A stretch of 56,382 nt of DNA from Acinetobacter lwoffii (GTDB lineage: Bacteria; Pseudomonadota; Gammaproteobacteria; Pseudomonadales; Moraxellaceae): assembly GCF_024129355.1 (NCBI RefSeq), contig NZ_JAMXXP010000019.1, positions 1-56,382 of the forward strand, read 5' to 3'. Of the stretch, positions 37,175-47,530 are shown in pieces. How positions within the stretch are numbered: position 1 is the first letter of the stretch; every line of letters starts with the position of its first letter. The translations under genes and the position numbers were made by a program. The notes under the pieces were generated by a model. It ran no database searches, was not told the DNA's origin, and was given only the letters and a program-made list of their open reading frames with translations.

Positions 37175-38376
37175 GCAGAAATTGGCAGAGTTTGTTGTTC
37201 AGATTTGAGTCTGACAGGACGTGTGTACCAGAACAATTGTAACGTTCCTAATAAAAGAACAAATGTGGCCAGTATGAACTGTTGATGATAGCTCAATCCA
37301 AAATATTGCAGCGCACTAAAACTGAGCCCACCGATTAGCTGAATCGAGGCAAAACACAAGGTGGCAATACTCCAGAGCTTTTTATAAGCCAGTCCATACA
37401 GTTGCAAAATGGTATAGGAGGTCAGGAACACCACAGCCGGATTTAGCATCCCGGTAAAAAAGGAAGAGCTAAAAGTAAGCAATGGGCTGGCATCTAGGGT
37501 TGCAATAAAAATAGCCACAATATAAAGACTATAAAGAATTTTCAGGGCAACAAAATTACCCCATTTTCTGGCCAGTGCATAAGCACTCAAGGCGCCTAAA
37601 GCACTACCTAGTCCATACAGAATCCAGTTGAAATTAATCCAGAACAAGCTCAATCCGAACTGCTGGCTTAAATAATCAATCCAGAAGAGTGAATGCGGTA
37701 TATAAGCGAAAGCACTACAAGCATAAACTGTAAGTAAACTATAAAAGACGCTATTCAGAGATAGATGAGAGGTAACCGCAGGAGCTTGTGCCGACAAATA
37801 TGGCTTAAATTTCTGAATCAGTAGACTTAAAACGATACAGATAAGCAAAGCAAAACCACATAAGATTAGCCATGCAGTCTGTATGGAAATTTGATCCAGA
37901 TAAGGCAGAAACAGGGTCGCAATTAAAACGCCTAGTCCAATCCCACTAAAACCAATAAAGTTGATTTTAAGACGATCCTGAAGTTCACAACACTGCGCGA
38001 CCACACTCGGCGATAAGATCATCATCAGTCCACCGCTGATCCCTGAAATGATACGCCAAGCGATATACCACGCTTCAGAAAAACCAGAAAACGCACAACA
38101 CATCAGGCTGAACATGCCAGCAAAGGCTGAAATTTGAATATAGGTACTCATACTGCGGTCTTGAGGAAGACGCATCGCGGTAAAAGCACCGATTAAATAA
38201 CCCAGCAAATTGGCACTGCTCAAGAGGCTGGCAAAATCTGTACTCCAGCCAAAGGCTTCTCGTGTGCCAGGTAACAGTGCAGTATAAGAAAAACGAAGAA
38301 TGCCAATGCCCAAGCACATACTAAGACAAAGAAAAAGGCTGAGCTTGATTGTGTTTGAGGACATCCGTGCACTCAT
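37153..38376 (-). CDS. YbfB/YjiJ family MFS transporter
   Basis: A 407-residue inner-membrane carrier with about 12 hydrophobic helices. The N-terminal GIGILRFSYTALLPGTREAFGW and the SSANLLGYLIGAFTA helix, with the following short loop LPQDRS, match the YbfB/YjiJ (DUF1228) branch of the major facilitator superfamily. The substrate is unknown. Its 3' end overlaps the M23 gene by 22 bp tail to tail, leaving no room for a terminator between them, so the transcripts must overlap as antisense RNAs. Confidence 0.85.
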   Translation of the reverse strand: MSARMSSNTIKLSLFLCLSMCLGIGILRFSYTALLPGTREAFGWSTDFASLLSSANLLGYLIGAFTAMRLPQDRSMSTYIQISAFAGMFSLMCCAFSGFSEAWYIAWRIISGISGGLMMILSPSVVAQCCELQDRLKINFIGFSGIGLGVLIATLFLPYLDQISIQTAWLILCGFALLICIVLSLLIQKFKPYLSAQAPAVTSHLSLNSVFYSLLTVYACSAFAYIPHSLFWIDYLSQQFGLSLFWINFNWILYGLGSALGALSAYALARKWGNFVALKILYSLYIVAIFIATLDASPLLTFSSSFFTGMLNPAVVFLTSYTILQLYGLAYKKLWSIATLCFASIQLIGGLSFSALQYFGLSYHQQFILATFVLLLGTLQLFWYTRPVRLKSEQQTLPISAHGEGTK

Positions 38377-38529
38377 AGAATTTTATATTTGGTCAAAAAA
38401 TAACATGAATCTTCATGATTGAGGGGAAATTGCCTGAGAAGAAACCATTGAGTACAGAAATTTGCTCAAAGAAACCGGTATGATTTTTAAGATTTCATCA
38501 GTCAAAAGCCTGAATTTTTTCAGAGAAAT

Positions 38530-38557
38530 AAAAAACCGCGTATCAACGCGGTTTTTT
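38530..38557. terminator. Terminator of the aminotransferase gene
   Basis: AAAAAACCGCGT (38530-38541) pairs with ACGCGGTTTTTT around ATCA, 20 bp past the stop codon. Confidence 0.88.
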
Positions 38558-38576
38558 ATATTGTCTATTTCAAGAA

Positions 38577-40007
38577 TTAACGCATCTTGGCCAGGAAACG
38601 GCCAACACGGGTAATGGCTTCACGCAGTTCATTTTCAGCCGGCAGGAATACTACACGGAAATGATCCGGTGTCGGCCAGTTAAAGCCTGTACCTTGAACC
38701 AGAAGCACTTTCTCGGCACGTAACAAATCCAGCATTAGTTTTTCATCATCCTGGATTGGATACACATTCGGATCCAGTTTCGGGAAGCAGTACATCGCAC
38801 CTTCAGGTTTGACACAAGACACACCTGGAATCTCGTTCAGCATTTCCCAGGCAATGTTGCGCTGTTCATATAAACGCCCGCCCGGACGAATCAGGTCATT
38901 AATCGACTGATAACCGCCCAGTGCAGTCTGAATCGCATATTGAGCCTGATGGTTGGCACACAAACGCATCGATGCCAGCATATCCAAACCTTCGATATAG
39001 TCTGCGGCACGTGCTTTATCGCCGGTAATGGCCATCCAGCCGGAACGGAAACCAGCAATACGATAGGCTTTAGATAAACCGTTAAACGAGACACAGAGCT
39101 GATCGCCAGCCAGAGCTGCTACAGCAACATGCTCGATTCCATCGTAAATAATTTTGTCGTAGATTTCATCAGCAAATAAAATCAGGTCATATTTCTTGGC
39201 CAAGTCGACAATTTGTTGTAACACATGACGTGGGTAAACCGAACCGGTCGGGTTATTCGGGTTGATAATCACAATACCACGCGTATTTGGCGTGATTTTG
39301 CTTTCCATGTCGGCAATATCTGGATACCAGTGATTTTCTTCATCACATTTATAATGAATCGCCGTACCGCCAGACAGGTTCACTGCTGCTGTCCAGAGTG
39401 GATAATCTGGCATTGGAATCAGCATTTCATCGCCATCATCCAGCAGACCCTGCATGGCCATAACAATCAGTTCAGACACACCATTGCCGATATAGACGTC
39501 ATTGACGTGCATATCTAGAATGCCTTTTTGCTGATAATACTGACAGATCGCCTTACGCGCCGGGAAAATCCCTTTGGAATCGGTATAGCCAATCGCATTC
39601 GGCAGGTTTAAAGCCACATCGTTGATAATTTCTTGTGGTGCTTCAAAACCAAATGGGGCAGGGTTACCAATATTTAATTTGATAATTTTGTGACCGGCTT
39701 CTTCCATCTCGATGGCCGCTCGTAACACAGGTCCGCGAATGTCGTAGCACACATGCTCGAGCTTAGATGATTTCTTGATCTCGCGAGGGGTTTGGAAAGT
39801 GTTCGGCATTTTGATGTTCTCGGAAGGAGTGGAGGTCACTTTTGCATAACGATATAAATAACTTTTAAATGTCTCAGTTGTGACTAGATCGAGATCATGT
39901 TCATCTCGAAGTAGTGCAACAATTTTTTCATGCGTAAATCCAAGCTGCTGATATTGTTTGATCACAGGCAGCAGATTTTTAAAAATTACGCTCTTTTTTT
40001 GCGACAT
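38577..40007 (-). CDS. AlaA-like aminotransferase with N-terminal HTH-like domain
   Basis: A 476-residue PLP aminotransferase. From about residue 67 it matches AlaA/YfbQ (alanine-pyruvate transaminase): NIGNPAPFGFEAP, INPNNPTGSVYP, ILFADEIYDKIIYDG, and the PLP lysine in SFNGLSKAYRIAGFRSGW. Residues 1-66 are extra: predicted helices LLPVIKQYQQLGF, THEKIVALLRDE and TTETFKSYLYRYAK resemble a small helix-turn-helix seen in plasmid- and transposon-type DNA-binding proteins. The upstream ATG has AGGA at good spacing, while the internal MPNTFQ start has none, so the long form is favoured. It could be an autoregulating enzyme, by inference. Confidence 0.88.
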   Translation of the reverse strand: MSQKKSVIFKNLLPVIKQYQQLGFTHEKIVALLRDEHDLDLVTTETFKSYLYRYAKVTSTPSENIKMPNTFQTPREIKKSSKLEHVCYDIRGPVLRAAIEMEEAGHKIIKLNIGNPAPFGFEAPQEIINDVALNLPNAIGYTDSKGIFPARKAICQYYQQKGILDMHVNDVYIGNGVSELIVMAMQGLLDDGDEMLIPMPDYPLWTAAVNLSGGTAIHYKCDEENHWYPDIADMESKITPNTRGIVIINPNNPTGSVYPRHVLQQIVDLAKKYDLILFADEIYDKIIYDGIEHVAVAALAGDQLCVSFNGLSKAYRIAGFRSGWMAITGDKARAADYIEGLDMLASMRLCANHQAQYAIQTALGGYQSINDLIRPGGRLYEQRNIAWEMLNEIPGVSCVKPEGAMYCFPKLDPNVYPIQDDEKLMLDLLRAEKVLLVQGTGFNWPTPDHFRVVFLPAENELREAITRVGRFLAKMR

Positions 40008-40235
40008 TTTTTAATCCTGAGCAAATTTAGAGCTAAGAATACCATTAAATTTGCTCACTAAAAAACATTTAATGTAAAAATTGCTTACTTTTATTTCTAT
40101 ATTTGCTTTCTTTTTGCTTTTTTAGGCATTATATGTCTTTTGTAAAATGTTGAATAAAGACTAGAATTTTTAAAATGAATCACGTAAATATAGGATTATC
40201 CTATTTTAAATAGCAAGATAAAAAGGTATGTGATC

Positions 40236-40655
40236 ATGGGAAAACTCAATAAATCAGACCGGGAATGGCAAAGAGAGTTATCACCTGAGGAGTTTCGCAT
40301 TACGCGCGAGAAGGGAACCGAGCCGGCATTTACTGGAAAATACTGGAATACCAAGCAAGATGGCACTTATGTATGTCGTTGCTGCGGCACGCCACTGTTC
40401 TCTTCTGAGACCAAGTATGACAGCGGCTGTGGCTGGCCAAGTTTCTACCGTCCTGTCAGCAGTTCGGTGGTAGAAGAATTACCTGATACTTCACACGGAA
40501 TGGTCAGAACTGAGATTGTTTGTCATCATTGTGACGCACACTTAGGGCATGTTTTCCCGGATGGCCCAGAACCGACCGGTTTGCGTTATTGTGTCAACTC
40601 GGCTTCTTTGGACTTAGAAACACAAGAAAAAAATGATGAGGAAACCTATCCATGA
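40236..40655 (+). CDS. msrB: Peptide methionine sulfoxide reductase MsrB
   Basis: A 139-residue reductase of methionine-R-sulfoxide in proteins. Zinc is held by two CxxC motifs, in [11 protein letters not shown] and [15 protein letters not shown]; the catalytic Cys is in [21 protein letters not shown] is the substrate region. The start is the ATG at 40236 with AAAAGG 9 nt upstream; a GTG two codons earlier is possible. Its TGA overlaps the ATG of the following glutathione peroxidase gene, so the two oxidative-damage genes form a coupled operon. Confidence 0.95.
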   Translation: MGKLNKSDREWQRELSPEEFRITREKGTEPAFTGKYWNTKQDGTYVCRCCGTPLFSSETKYDSGCGWPSFYRPVSSSVVEELPDTSHGMVRTEIVCHHCDAHLGHVFPDGPEPTGLRYCVNSASLDLETQEKNDEETYP

Positions 40656-41128
40656 CTAACATTTATCAGTTTGAAGCTGAATTGTTAGATGGCAAAAGCA
40701 AGCCACTTGCAGATTACGAAGGCAAGGTACTTTTGATCGTCAATACAGCGAGTAAGTGTGGTTTTACCCCACAATTTTCAGGATTAGAAAAACTTTACGA
40801 AAAATATAAAGATCAAGGTCTGGAAATTTTGGGATTTCCATGCAATCAGTTTGGTGGTCAAGATCCAGGTTCCAATGAACAGATTGGTGAATTTTGCCAG
40901 AAGAATTACGGGGTATCTTTCCCGATGTTTTCTAAGGTGGATGTCAAAGGCCCTGAAGCGCACGCCATTTTTCGCTATTTAACCAATAATTCCAAAGGTA
41001 TTTTAGGCAATGGAATTAAATGGAATTTTACCAAATTCCTGATTGGCCGTGATGGCAAGGTATTGAACCGTTTTGCACCAACCACCAAGCCTGAAGATCT
41101 TGAAGATGAAATTGCCAAAGTGTTGTAA
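40652..41128 (+). CDS. Glutathione peroxidase family protein
   Basis: A 158-residue thiol peroxidase of the BtuE/GPx family, reducing hydroperoxides with thioredoxin or glutathione. The peroxidatic residue is Cys36 in [11 protein letters not shown] (cysteine, not selenocysteine); the Gln is in [14 protein letters not shown] and the Trp in [14 protein letters not shown], completing the catalytic set. A second Cys in the FPCNQ motif may act as resolving residue. It is translationally coupled to msrB through an ATGA overlap and is probably cytosolic, since no signal is present. Confidence 0.93.
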   Translation: MTNIYQFEAELLDGKSKPLADYEGKVLLIVNTASKCGFTPQFSGLEKLYEKYKDQGLEILGFPCNQFGGQDPGSNEQIGEFCQKNYGVSFPMFSKVDVKGPEAHAIFRYLTNNSKGILGNGIKWNFTKFLIGRDGKVLNRFAPTTKPEDLEDEIAKVL

Positions 41129-41184
41129 GAATCAGCATTATTTTCTCAGTATGTGATAAAAATAGAGCTCATCTAATGTTAATT

Positions 41185-41214
41185 AAAAAACCCACTTATC
41201 TAAAGTGGGTTTTT
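41185..41214. terminator. Bidirectional terminator gpx/dapC
   Basis: AAAAACCCACTT pairs with AAGTGGGTTTTT around a short loop, between convergent genes. Confidence 0.87.
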
Positions 41215-41229
41215 AGTCATGATTAAAAC

Positions 41230-42399
41230 TTAGAGGATGGTTTTCAGGCGTCGAATAACCTCTTCACATTGCGCCAGATCGGCTACGAGTGCCAGACGTA
41301 CATGATTTTCACCCGGATTACCTTGTTCGGTATCGCGGGATAAATAACGACCCGGAAGAACTTTAATATGTGCTTCTTCCATCAAATGTTTGGCAAAGGC
41401 TTCATCATTGTCGACTTTTAACCAGTAATAGAAACCTGCATCCGGTTTTTTGAGTGGCAGCAGATGACCGAGTTCTTGCTGGAATAAATCAAACTTGGCA
41501 CGGTATTGCACCCGGTTTTCTTCCACATGCGCTTCATCATCCCAAGCAGCAATTGAAGCCAGTTGATGTTGTACCGGCATCGCTGCACCGTGATACGTAC
41601 GATATTTCAAATAAGGTTTCAACAGGCTGGCATCACCTGCAACAAAACCTGAACGCATGCCCGGAAGGTTAGAACGTTTAGACAGTGAATGGAACACCAC
41701 ACAGTTTTTATAATCATCTCGGCCGATTTCAGCACAAACTTCCAGTAAACCTACAGGTGCCTGATCAAACCACAGTTCCGAATAGCATTCGTCTGAAGCA
41801 ATCACAAAGTTGTATTGATCCGACAGGGCAATCAGTTTTTTAAACTGTTCTTTCGACAGCACTGCACCGGTTGGATTGCCCGGGGTACAGACAAATAGCA
41901 ATGCCGTTTTTTCCCAGACTTGTGCCGGAACAGCATCAAAATCACCAAGGTAATTGTTTTCCTCAGTACAGTTGATGAAATAAGGTTTGGCGCCTGCGAG
42001 CAGTGTTGCACCTTCATAAATCTGATAAAACGGATTCGGCATCACCACATAAGGTGCCTCTTCACGATTTACCAAAGCCTGTACAAACGAGAAAATCGCT
42101 TCACGCGTACCAGAAACAGGCAGGATATTGCTGTCTGCACTGATGCTATTTAGCTTAAAACGGCGCGTCAGCCATTGAGCAATACTTTCGCGTAGCTCAG
42201 GCAAGCCTTTACTGTTTGGATAGGTCGATAAATGTTTAAAGTTATCAATAATCGCTTGTTTCACAAACTCCGGTGCAGGATGCTTTGGTTCACCAATCGA
42301 CAGGGGAATTAAGGGCATATTTGCAGGCTGGATATCCGCAAAAAGCTGATTTAACTTTTCAAACGGATAAGGGTGCAGTAGAGACAAGCTAGAGTTCAT
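41230..42399 (-). CDS. dapC: Succinyldiaminopimelate transaminase
   Basis: A 389-residue class I/II aminotransferase of lysine and diaminopimelate synthesis, acting on N-succinyl-2-amino-6-ketopimelate. The N-terminal MNSSLSLLHPYPFEKLNQLF is typical of DapC rather than AspC. PLP motifs: VCTPGNPTGAVLS, IASDECYSELWF, and the Lys in FHSLSKRSNLPGMRSGFV. It is the last gene of a purT-glnD-dapC run, 17 bp after glnD; glnD-dapC adjacency also occurs in Pseudomonas. Confidence 0.9.
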   Translation of the reverse strand: MNSSLSLLHPYPFEKLNQLFADIQPANMPLIPLSIGEPKHPAPEFVKQAIIDNFKHLSTYPNSKGLPELRESIAQWLTRRFKLNSISADSNILPVSGTREAIFSFVQALVNREEAPYVVMPNPFYQIYEGATLLAGAKPYFINCTEENNYLGDFDAVPAQVWEKTALLFVCTPGNPTGAVLSKEQFKKLIALSDQYNFVIASDECYSELWFDQAPVGLLEVCAEIGRDDYKNCVVFHSLSKRSNLPGMRSGFVAGDASLLKPYLKYRTYHGAAMPVQHQLASIAAWDDEAHVEENRVQYRAKFDLFQQELGHLLPLKKPDAGFYYWLKVDNDEAFAKHLMEEAHIKVLPGRYLSRDTEQGNPGENHVRLALVADLAQCEEVIRRLKTIL

Positions 42400-42416
42400 G
42401 AATAAGTAACCGCGTT

Positions 42417-45089
42417 TTAATGTGAGTGTTGACTACAAACCTGATGAGAGGCTTCATCCAGCGCAGTTTTAAGTGCAGCTGCAAATTCAGCAGATTCTTC
42501 AGGTGTCATAGGGTTGCCATCTTTTTTTGTGACAAAAAATATGTCTTCGGCACGTTCGCCAAGTGTAGCAATTTTGGCAGAGTGGATATCCAGGCCTTGC
42601 ATCATAAATAAACCACCGATTTTGGCAAGTAAACCAGGATGATCGAGAGTAGCGATTTCGACCATATTTTGATTCAAGGCAGGATTGATACTAATATCGA
42701 CTGTATTTTCAATATCGAAATGACGTAATTGACGCGGAATCCGGCGCTGCATCAGGCCCGGATATTCATCAGAATGACTCAAGGCATCTTTCAGAGCTTC
42801 AATCACTGTGGCTTCGCGTTCCGGATCGGTCAATAAGGTACCAAAACGGTCGAGTACGACATAGGTATCCAGACTGAAGGCTTTAGTCGCTGTAATAATC
42901 CGTGCGTCTTGTACATCCAGATTCATACGATCCAGAATAGCTACCGTGGTAGCAAACAGGTTGGGTTGATCCTGCGTATAAATAAAGATCTGTACCGCAT
43001 CCTGCGCATATTTACGGTGCGCCCGCATCAGCACCAGTGGGGCAGGATTATCGCCGTGTTGTAAAATGGCACGGGTATGCCAGGCAATTTCATCTGCTGT
43101 TTCTTTGAGGAAATAGTCATCACCAAGTTCCTGCCAGACTTTTTCTACCTCATCCAGTGAGAAGTCCTGAACCAGAAGTTCACTGGCTGCAAATTTAGTA
43201 TCTTCAATCAGCATTTGATAATCAACCGGACGGCCCAGACCAGAACGGATTACGTCACGTGCCTGAGTATATAGTTGACGCATCAGCGAAGCGCGCCAGG
43301 TATTCCACAGCTTCGGATTGGTGGCGTTAATATCGGCGACTGTCAGGGTGTACAGATAGTCCAGATGTTCCATGTCACCCATTTTTTCGGCGAATTCTTT
43401 GACCACATCCGGATCGGAAATATCTTTTTTCTGGGCAGTCACCGACATCATCAGATGATTTTGGATCAGCCAGGCCACCAGGTTGCTTTCGCGTTCGGTA
43501 AAACCATGACTACGGCAGAATTTAATCGCATCACTGGCACCAAGTTCACTGTGATCACCGCCACGGCCTTTGGCAATATCATGGAAAATTGCCGCTAGAT
43601 AGACGATGTCACGACGGGTCAAACGCTGGAACACTGAACTGACCACCGGAAATTCCTTGGCAAATTCAGGTTCTTTAAAGCGGTTTAAGTTGCGGAGCAA
43701 CAATAAGGTATGTGCATCGACCGTATAGATATGGAACAGGTCGTATTGCATCAGCCCCAGAATTTGTCCAAATGCAGGAATATAGTTTCCAAGCACGCCA
43801 TAACGCTTCATCGCAACCATGGTGTCATAGAGTCGATGCGGTGAACGGATAATCGCCATAAACAGTGCCTGGTGCACCGGATTATCACGGAAATCCTGAT
43901 CAATGCGTTTTCCAGCCAAGGTCAGCAAGCGTAAGGTACGCGCACGAATACCTTCGATCTCAGGACGATTGGCCAGCAGATAGAAAATTTCCAGAATTGC
44001 GCTTGGATTTTCCGAGAAAATCTTGTGATGCTGCACAGCCAGTTTGCCATCGACCAGTTTAAAGTTCTGGTTGATTTCTTCGATCTGGCGTTCATATTGC
44101 GGTAAACGTGGCGTAATGACCGATTCATTAAAATAGGCCAGCAGCATTTCGTTCAGCGTAGACACTTGCTGTGCACTGCGATAATAGCGCTTCATGAACT
44201 GTTCAATTGGATAGTTCGGATGATGCGCCTCTTCACGTACATAGCCAAATTTGGCAGCAATATCACGCTGATAATCGAACAATAAGCGGTTTTCATCGCG
44301 CTTGGTCAGGCGGTGCAGGTGATGACGGATTTCCCAGAGGAAACTTTCGGCTTCCTCAAGCACACCGAGTTCAAATTCTGAAATAAAACCGAGATGTACC
44401 AGATCATAAATGCGATTGACACGGAAATGCCGTTTGGCAATCCAGCCAATCTGGTTGATATCACGGATGCCACCCGGCGCATTTTTAATATCCGGTTCCA
44501 GATTGCTTTCGGTATTGTTGTGCTGAGCATAGCGTTTATGCTGCTCATCCATCTTGGCATCAAAAAAAGTTTTGTCAGTCCAGGTACGTGACACGATACG
44601 ACGTGGCCATTTGCACAGGTTTTCATTGCCAATAATCAGGCGGGCTTCGATCAGGGTGGTGGCGACGGTCAGATCACTGCTGGCCTGATTGACACATTCA
44701 TTGATGGTGCGGACACTGATACCGGGTTTGAAATTCCCCACGTCCCAAAGCGATGAAATGAATGTAGAAATCAGTTGTTCCTGTTCCGGGTTAATCTCGT
44801 CTTCTGACAAGATCATGATGTCGACATCAGAATAAGGCAGCATTTCACGACGGCCATAGCCTCCGACTGCAAACAGGGCCAAATCAGTTTGATCCAGTTC
44901 GGCATGCTGCCAGAGAAACTGCAATGCTTCATCAATCAGGTTGGAACGCGCCAGAATAATATCCCGAATCGACTGGCCATTTTCAAAACTTTCCTGAAGC
45001 TGATTTTCGACATCACTGCGCCATTGATTGATGGCTTTAATGTCATGGTTGCTTTTAGCGTAATTCAGCAGTGGATGGGTGTTGATCAT
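42417..45089 (-). CDS. glnD: PII uridylyltransferase / uridylyl-removing enzyme
   Basis: The 890-residue nitrogen sensor that adds UMP to PII proteins when glutamine is low and removes it when glutamine is high. Domains in order: nucleotidyltransferase with GGYGR (76-80) and DVD (Asp88, Asp90); PII-uridylyl transferase linker; HD hydrolase with [16 protein letters not shown]; and two ACT domains near the C-terminus that sense glutamine ([20 protein letters not shown] and [16 protein letters not shown]). Length is normal. It lies 26 bp after purT and 17 bp before dapC. Confidence 0.96.
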   Translation of the reverse strand: MINTHPLLNYAKSNHDIKAINQWRSDVENQLQESFENGQSIRDIILARSNLIDEALQFLWQHAELDQTDLALFAVGGYGRREMLPYSDVDIMILSEDEINPEQEQLISTFISSLWDVGNFKPGISVRTINECVNQASSDLTVATTLIEARLIIGNENLCKWPRRIVSRTWTDKTFFDAKMDEQHKRYAQHNNTESNLEPDIKNAPGGIRDINQIGWIAKRHFRVNRIYDLVHLGFISEFELGVLEEAESFLWEIRHHLHRLTKRDENRLLFDYQRDIAAKFGYVREEAHHPNYPIEQFMKRYYRSAQQVSTLNEMLLAYFNESVITPRLPQYERQIEEINQNFKLVDGKLAVQHHKIFSENPSAILEIFYLLANRPEIEGIRARTLRLLTLAGKRIDQDFRDNPVHQALFMAIIRSPHRLYDTMVAMKRYGVLGNYIPAFGQILGLMQYDLFHIYTVDAHTLLLLRNLNRFKEPEFAKEFPVVSSVFQRLTRRDIVYLAAIFHDIAKGRGGDHSELGASDAIKFCRSHGFTERESNLVAWLIQNHLMMSVTAQKKDISDPDVVKEFAEKMGDMEHLDYLYTLTVADINATNPKLWNTWRASLMRQLYTQARDVIRSGLGRPVDYQMLIEDTKFAASELLVQDFSLDEVEKVWQELGDDYFLKETADEIAWHTRAILQHGDNPAPLVLMRAHRKYAQDAVQIFIYTQDQPNLFATTVAILDRMNLDVQDARIITATKAFSLDTYVVLDRFGTLLTDPEREATVIEALKDALSHSDEYPGLMQRRIPRQLRHFDIENTVDISINPALNQNMVEIATLDHPGLLAKIGGLFMMQGLDIHSAKIATLGERAEDIFFVTKKDGNPMTPEESAEFAAALKTALDEASHQVCSQHSH

Positions 45090-45115
45090 GTACAGTCGTC
45101 CGTTGGTATTTCAGC

Positions 45116-46321
45116 TTAGTTTTGGTTGACGCTAACTTGGTTGGCGACCTGGAGGGCCAGTTCACGTGCCTGTTCAATAGTTTCTGCACGTGCCGTGGCA
45201 ACGCCCATACGACGACGTTTAAAACCTTCTGGTTTGCCAAACAGGCGCAAATCGGTATTGCCGTCTGCTAAAGCAAGATTCAGGCCAGAAAATGAAAGAT
45301 TACGGCCATCTACTCCAGCATAAATTACCGCACTGGCAGCCACACTATGTCGTGCAGTATTCACCGGCAAGCCTAAAATAGCACGTGCATGCAGCTCAAA
45401 TTCACTTTGAAATTGGGAGGCTAAAGTCACCAGTCCAGTATCGTGTGGACGTGGGGAAACCTCACTAAACCATACTTTGTCGCCTTTTACAAAGAGTTCC
45501 ACTCCAAAGATTCCGCAGCCACCAAGTGCTGTAGTGACCTTGTTGGCAATGCGCTTGGATTCTTCCAGCGCGGCTGGAGTCATCGGTTGAGGCTGCCAGC
45601 TTTCCACATAATCACCTGAGTCCTGACGATGTCCGATCGGGTCGCAATAAGACGTTTCGATTTCGCCGGTTTCTGGATTTTTTGCACGAACAGTCAATAA
45701 GGTAATTTCAAAATCAAAGTCAATTTGTGATTCTACAATCACAGTACCCTGATTGACCCGGCCACCGGTTTGCGCATATTCCCAGGCAGCATCGACTTCA
45801 TCAAAACGGGTAACACGAGACTGACCTTTGCCTGAAGATGACATCACCGGTTTCACAAAGTTTGGATAGCCGACATCGTCACAGGCCGCGCGGAAGGATT
45901 CTAAACTGTCGGCAAAACGGTAAGCTGAAGTTGGCAGACCGAGTTCTTCCGCAGCCAGACGACGAATACCTTCACGGTTCATGGTCAGATTGACGGCTTT
46001 AGCAGAAGGAATGACTGTAGCAATGTTCTGGGCTTCTATTTCAAGCAGAACTTCGGTCGCAATCGCTTCAATTTCAGGAACAATTAAATGTGGCTGGATT
46101 TGATTGATGAGTTGTTTGAGTTCTACAGCATCTGCCATATTCAAGGTATAGGAATAATGCGCAACCTGCATGGCAGGGGCATGATCATAACGGTCAGCAG
46201 CATGAACTTCGACTCCAAGGCGTTGTAGTGAAATCACCACTTCCTTGCCCAGTTCACCAGAACCCAATAATAGAACTTTATAGGCAGAAGATTGAAGGGG
46301 AGTACCAATAGTCACGCTCAT
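45116..46321 (-). CDS. purT: Formate-dependent GAR formyltransferase
   Basis: A 401-residue ATP-grasp enzyme that makes formyl-GAR from formate and ATP in purine synthesis, independent of folate. [22 protein letters not shown] at the N-terminus, [49 protein letters not shown] and [16 protein letters not shown] are diagnostic. The start is placed at MSVTIG; an ATG three codons earlier is equally plausible. It is first in the run purT-glnD-dapC. There is no obvious reason beyond co-transcription for it to sit with the nitrogen sensor. Confidence 0.94.
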   Translation of the reverse strand: MSVTIGTPLQSSAYKVLLLGSGELGKEVVISLQRLGVEVHAADRYDHAPAMQVAHYSYTLNMADAVELKQLINQIQPHLIVPEIEAIATEVLLEIEAQNIATVIPSAKAVNLTMNREGIRRLAAEELGLPTSAYRFADSLESFRAACDDVGYPNFVKPVMSSSGKGQSRVTRFDEVDAAWEYAQTGGRVNQGTVIVESQIDFDFEITLLTVRAKNPETGEIETSYCDPIGHRQDSGDYVESWQPQPMTPAALEESKRIANKVTTALGGCGIFGVELFVKGDKVWFSEVSPRPHDTGLVTLASQFQSEFELHARAILGLPVNTARHSVAASAVIYAGVDGRNLSFSGLNLALADGNTDLRLFGKPEGFKRRRMGVATARAETIEQARELALQVANQVSVNQN

Positions 46322-46444
46322 GTGGATCATCCATGCTTGATTTTATGGACTTTTAGCATAGCAGAACTGAGCCGACAGTTAAGCCAAGATTCATACAAAA
46401 TTGTGATATTGACCAACAGTTTTATTTATAAAGTTTTTCTAGAT

Positions 46445-47089
46445 TTAATAAGGAGGCGCTGTCATTTTCACATCGCTGTCAGACTGCGTTTGCAGAAGAT
46501 AAATCCCGCTTTGAGACTTGAGCTTTTCTATTTGTGCAACTTGTTCAGTATTGATATTTAGCATCTTTAACAGACGTAATGTACGAACATGCAGGAAATA
46601 CGCATAGGGCAATACAAAAGGCAGTACAAAGCACAGCAAAAATAACAGTAGCCCAAAAACTGTGAATTGAATGCAGTCTCGCAAGATGGTAGTGAGCTGG
46701 AACTGATCTGCTGAAAAGGCGGTAGCTGAAAAAAGAATAAAAAGGAGCGCAAATAAACCAGCAAAAATTTTTAGAGTATTCGGCAGGACACGATGTCTGA
46801 AGCTCCATTTACCCAAAATCAATGTCAAAGGATGAAGATGCAGCACGTATTGGCTCTGATTAAGCATAGCAATAATTTGATGGGTGCTATTCTTTTTAAT
46901 ATAAACCACCCGAACTTGATCTGCTGGTTGAGCATGTATTTCGACAAAATGTCCGGTAAAATTTTGAGCATTGATAAAACATTCAAAATATTGTGCCGGC
47001 ACTTCATGTCGATGGAATACGGTTAACATTTCATCGCGCCGATGATGAATAAAGATTTTGCCTTCAATCACCTGTTTGACCTCAAACAT
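46445..47089 (-). CDS. Uncharacterised two-helix membrane protein
   Basis: A 214-residue protein with no family I recognise. The first 95 residues are soluble and beta-rich with many His (HHRRDEML, HRHEVP). Two hydrophobic segments follow, about 108-127 (IFAGLFALLFILFSATAF) and about 140-166 (FTVFGLLLFLLCFVLPFVLP), and then a cytoplasmic tail. Two ATGs are six bases apart behind AAGGAAGG; the second (MFEVKQ) has the better spacing. It lies 115 bp upstream of purT on the same strand. Confidence 0.6.
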   Translation of the reverse strand: MFEVKQVIEGKIFIHHRRDEMLTVFHRHEVPAQYFECFINAQNFTGHFVEIHAQPADQVRVVYIKKNSTHQIIAMLNQSQYVLHLHPLTLILGKWSFRHRVLPNTLKIFAGLFALLFILFSATAFSADQFQLTTILRDCIQFTVFGLLLFLLCFVLPFVLPYAYFLHVRTLRLLKMLNINTEQVAQIEKLKSQSGIYLLQTQSDSDVKMTAPPY

Positions 47090-47182
47090 GCGCATCCTTC
47101 CTTGTTTTTATTGTTATATAAAAAAGATCTATACTATGAGTTTAGCATAAGTCTTTGTTTCGATTGATCAACGAGTTAAAGC

Positions 47183-47530
47183 TTAAAAGGGTACTGGAAC
47201 ATAGGTGTAAACCAGGCCATAGGTGAGCGCTGCAGTCAGTGTCGCCATCACAATACGTTTAAACTTAAAGTACAAAACCGTGAGCACAATAAAGCCAACC
47301 AGCATCGCAAAACTTTTATTCGGCGTTTCTAATAAAGGTGGCAGGGTAGCAACTACCAACATGGAGCTGATCGCAGCGATGCCAATTGAACCCAAGGCAA
47401 TTTTTAGCCACAACGCTCCGCGTTTTTGCGAACCTTGCTGAAATTTTTGAATGACAAAAAAAGGACCAAAGCGCGAGGCAAAATTGGCAATCCCGACTAA
47501 AATCCCGACCAGAATAATCTCTAGATTCAT
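47183..47530 (-). CDS. azlD: AzlD-family exporter subunit (second copy)
   Basis: A 115-residue hydrophobic protein with about four membrane helices, of the AzlD type: IILVGILVGIANFASRFGPFFVI at the N-terminus contains the TY/SR-type turn, and the rest is two helical hairpins. It overlaps the upstream azlC by ATGA, showing coupled translation. It differs strongly from the AzlD at 20.6 kb, so this pair is an old paralogue or a separate acquisition with its own substrate. Confidence 0.75.
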   Translation of the reverse strand: MNLEIILVGILVGIANFASRFGPFFVIQKFQQGSQKRGALWLKIALGSIGIAAISSMLVVATLPPLLETPNKSFAMLVGFIVLTVLYFKFKRIVMATLTAALTYGLVYTYVPVPF

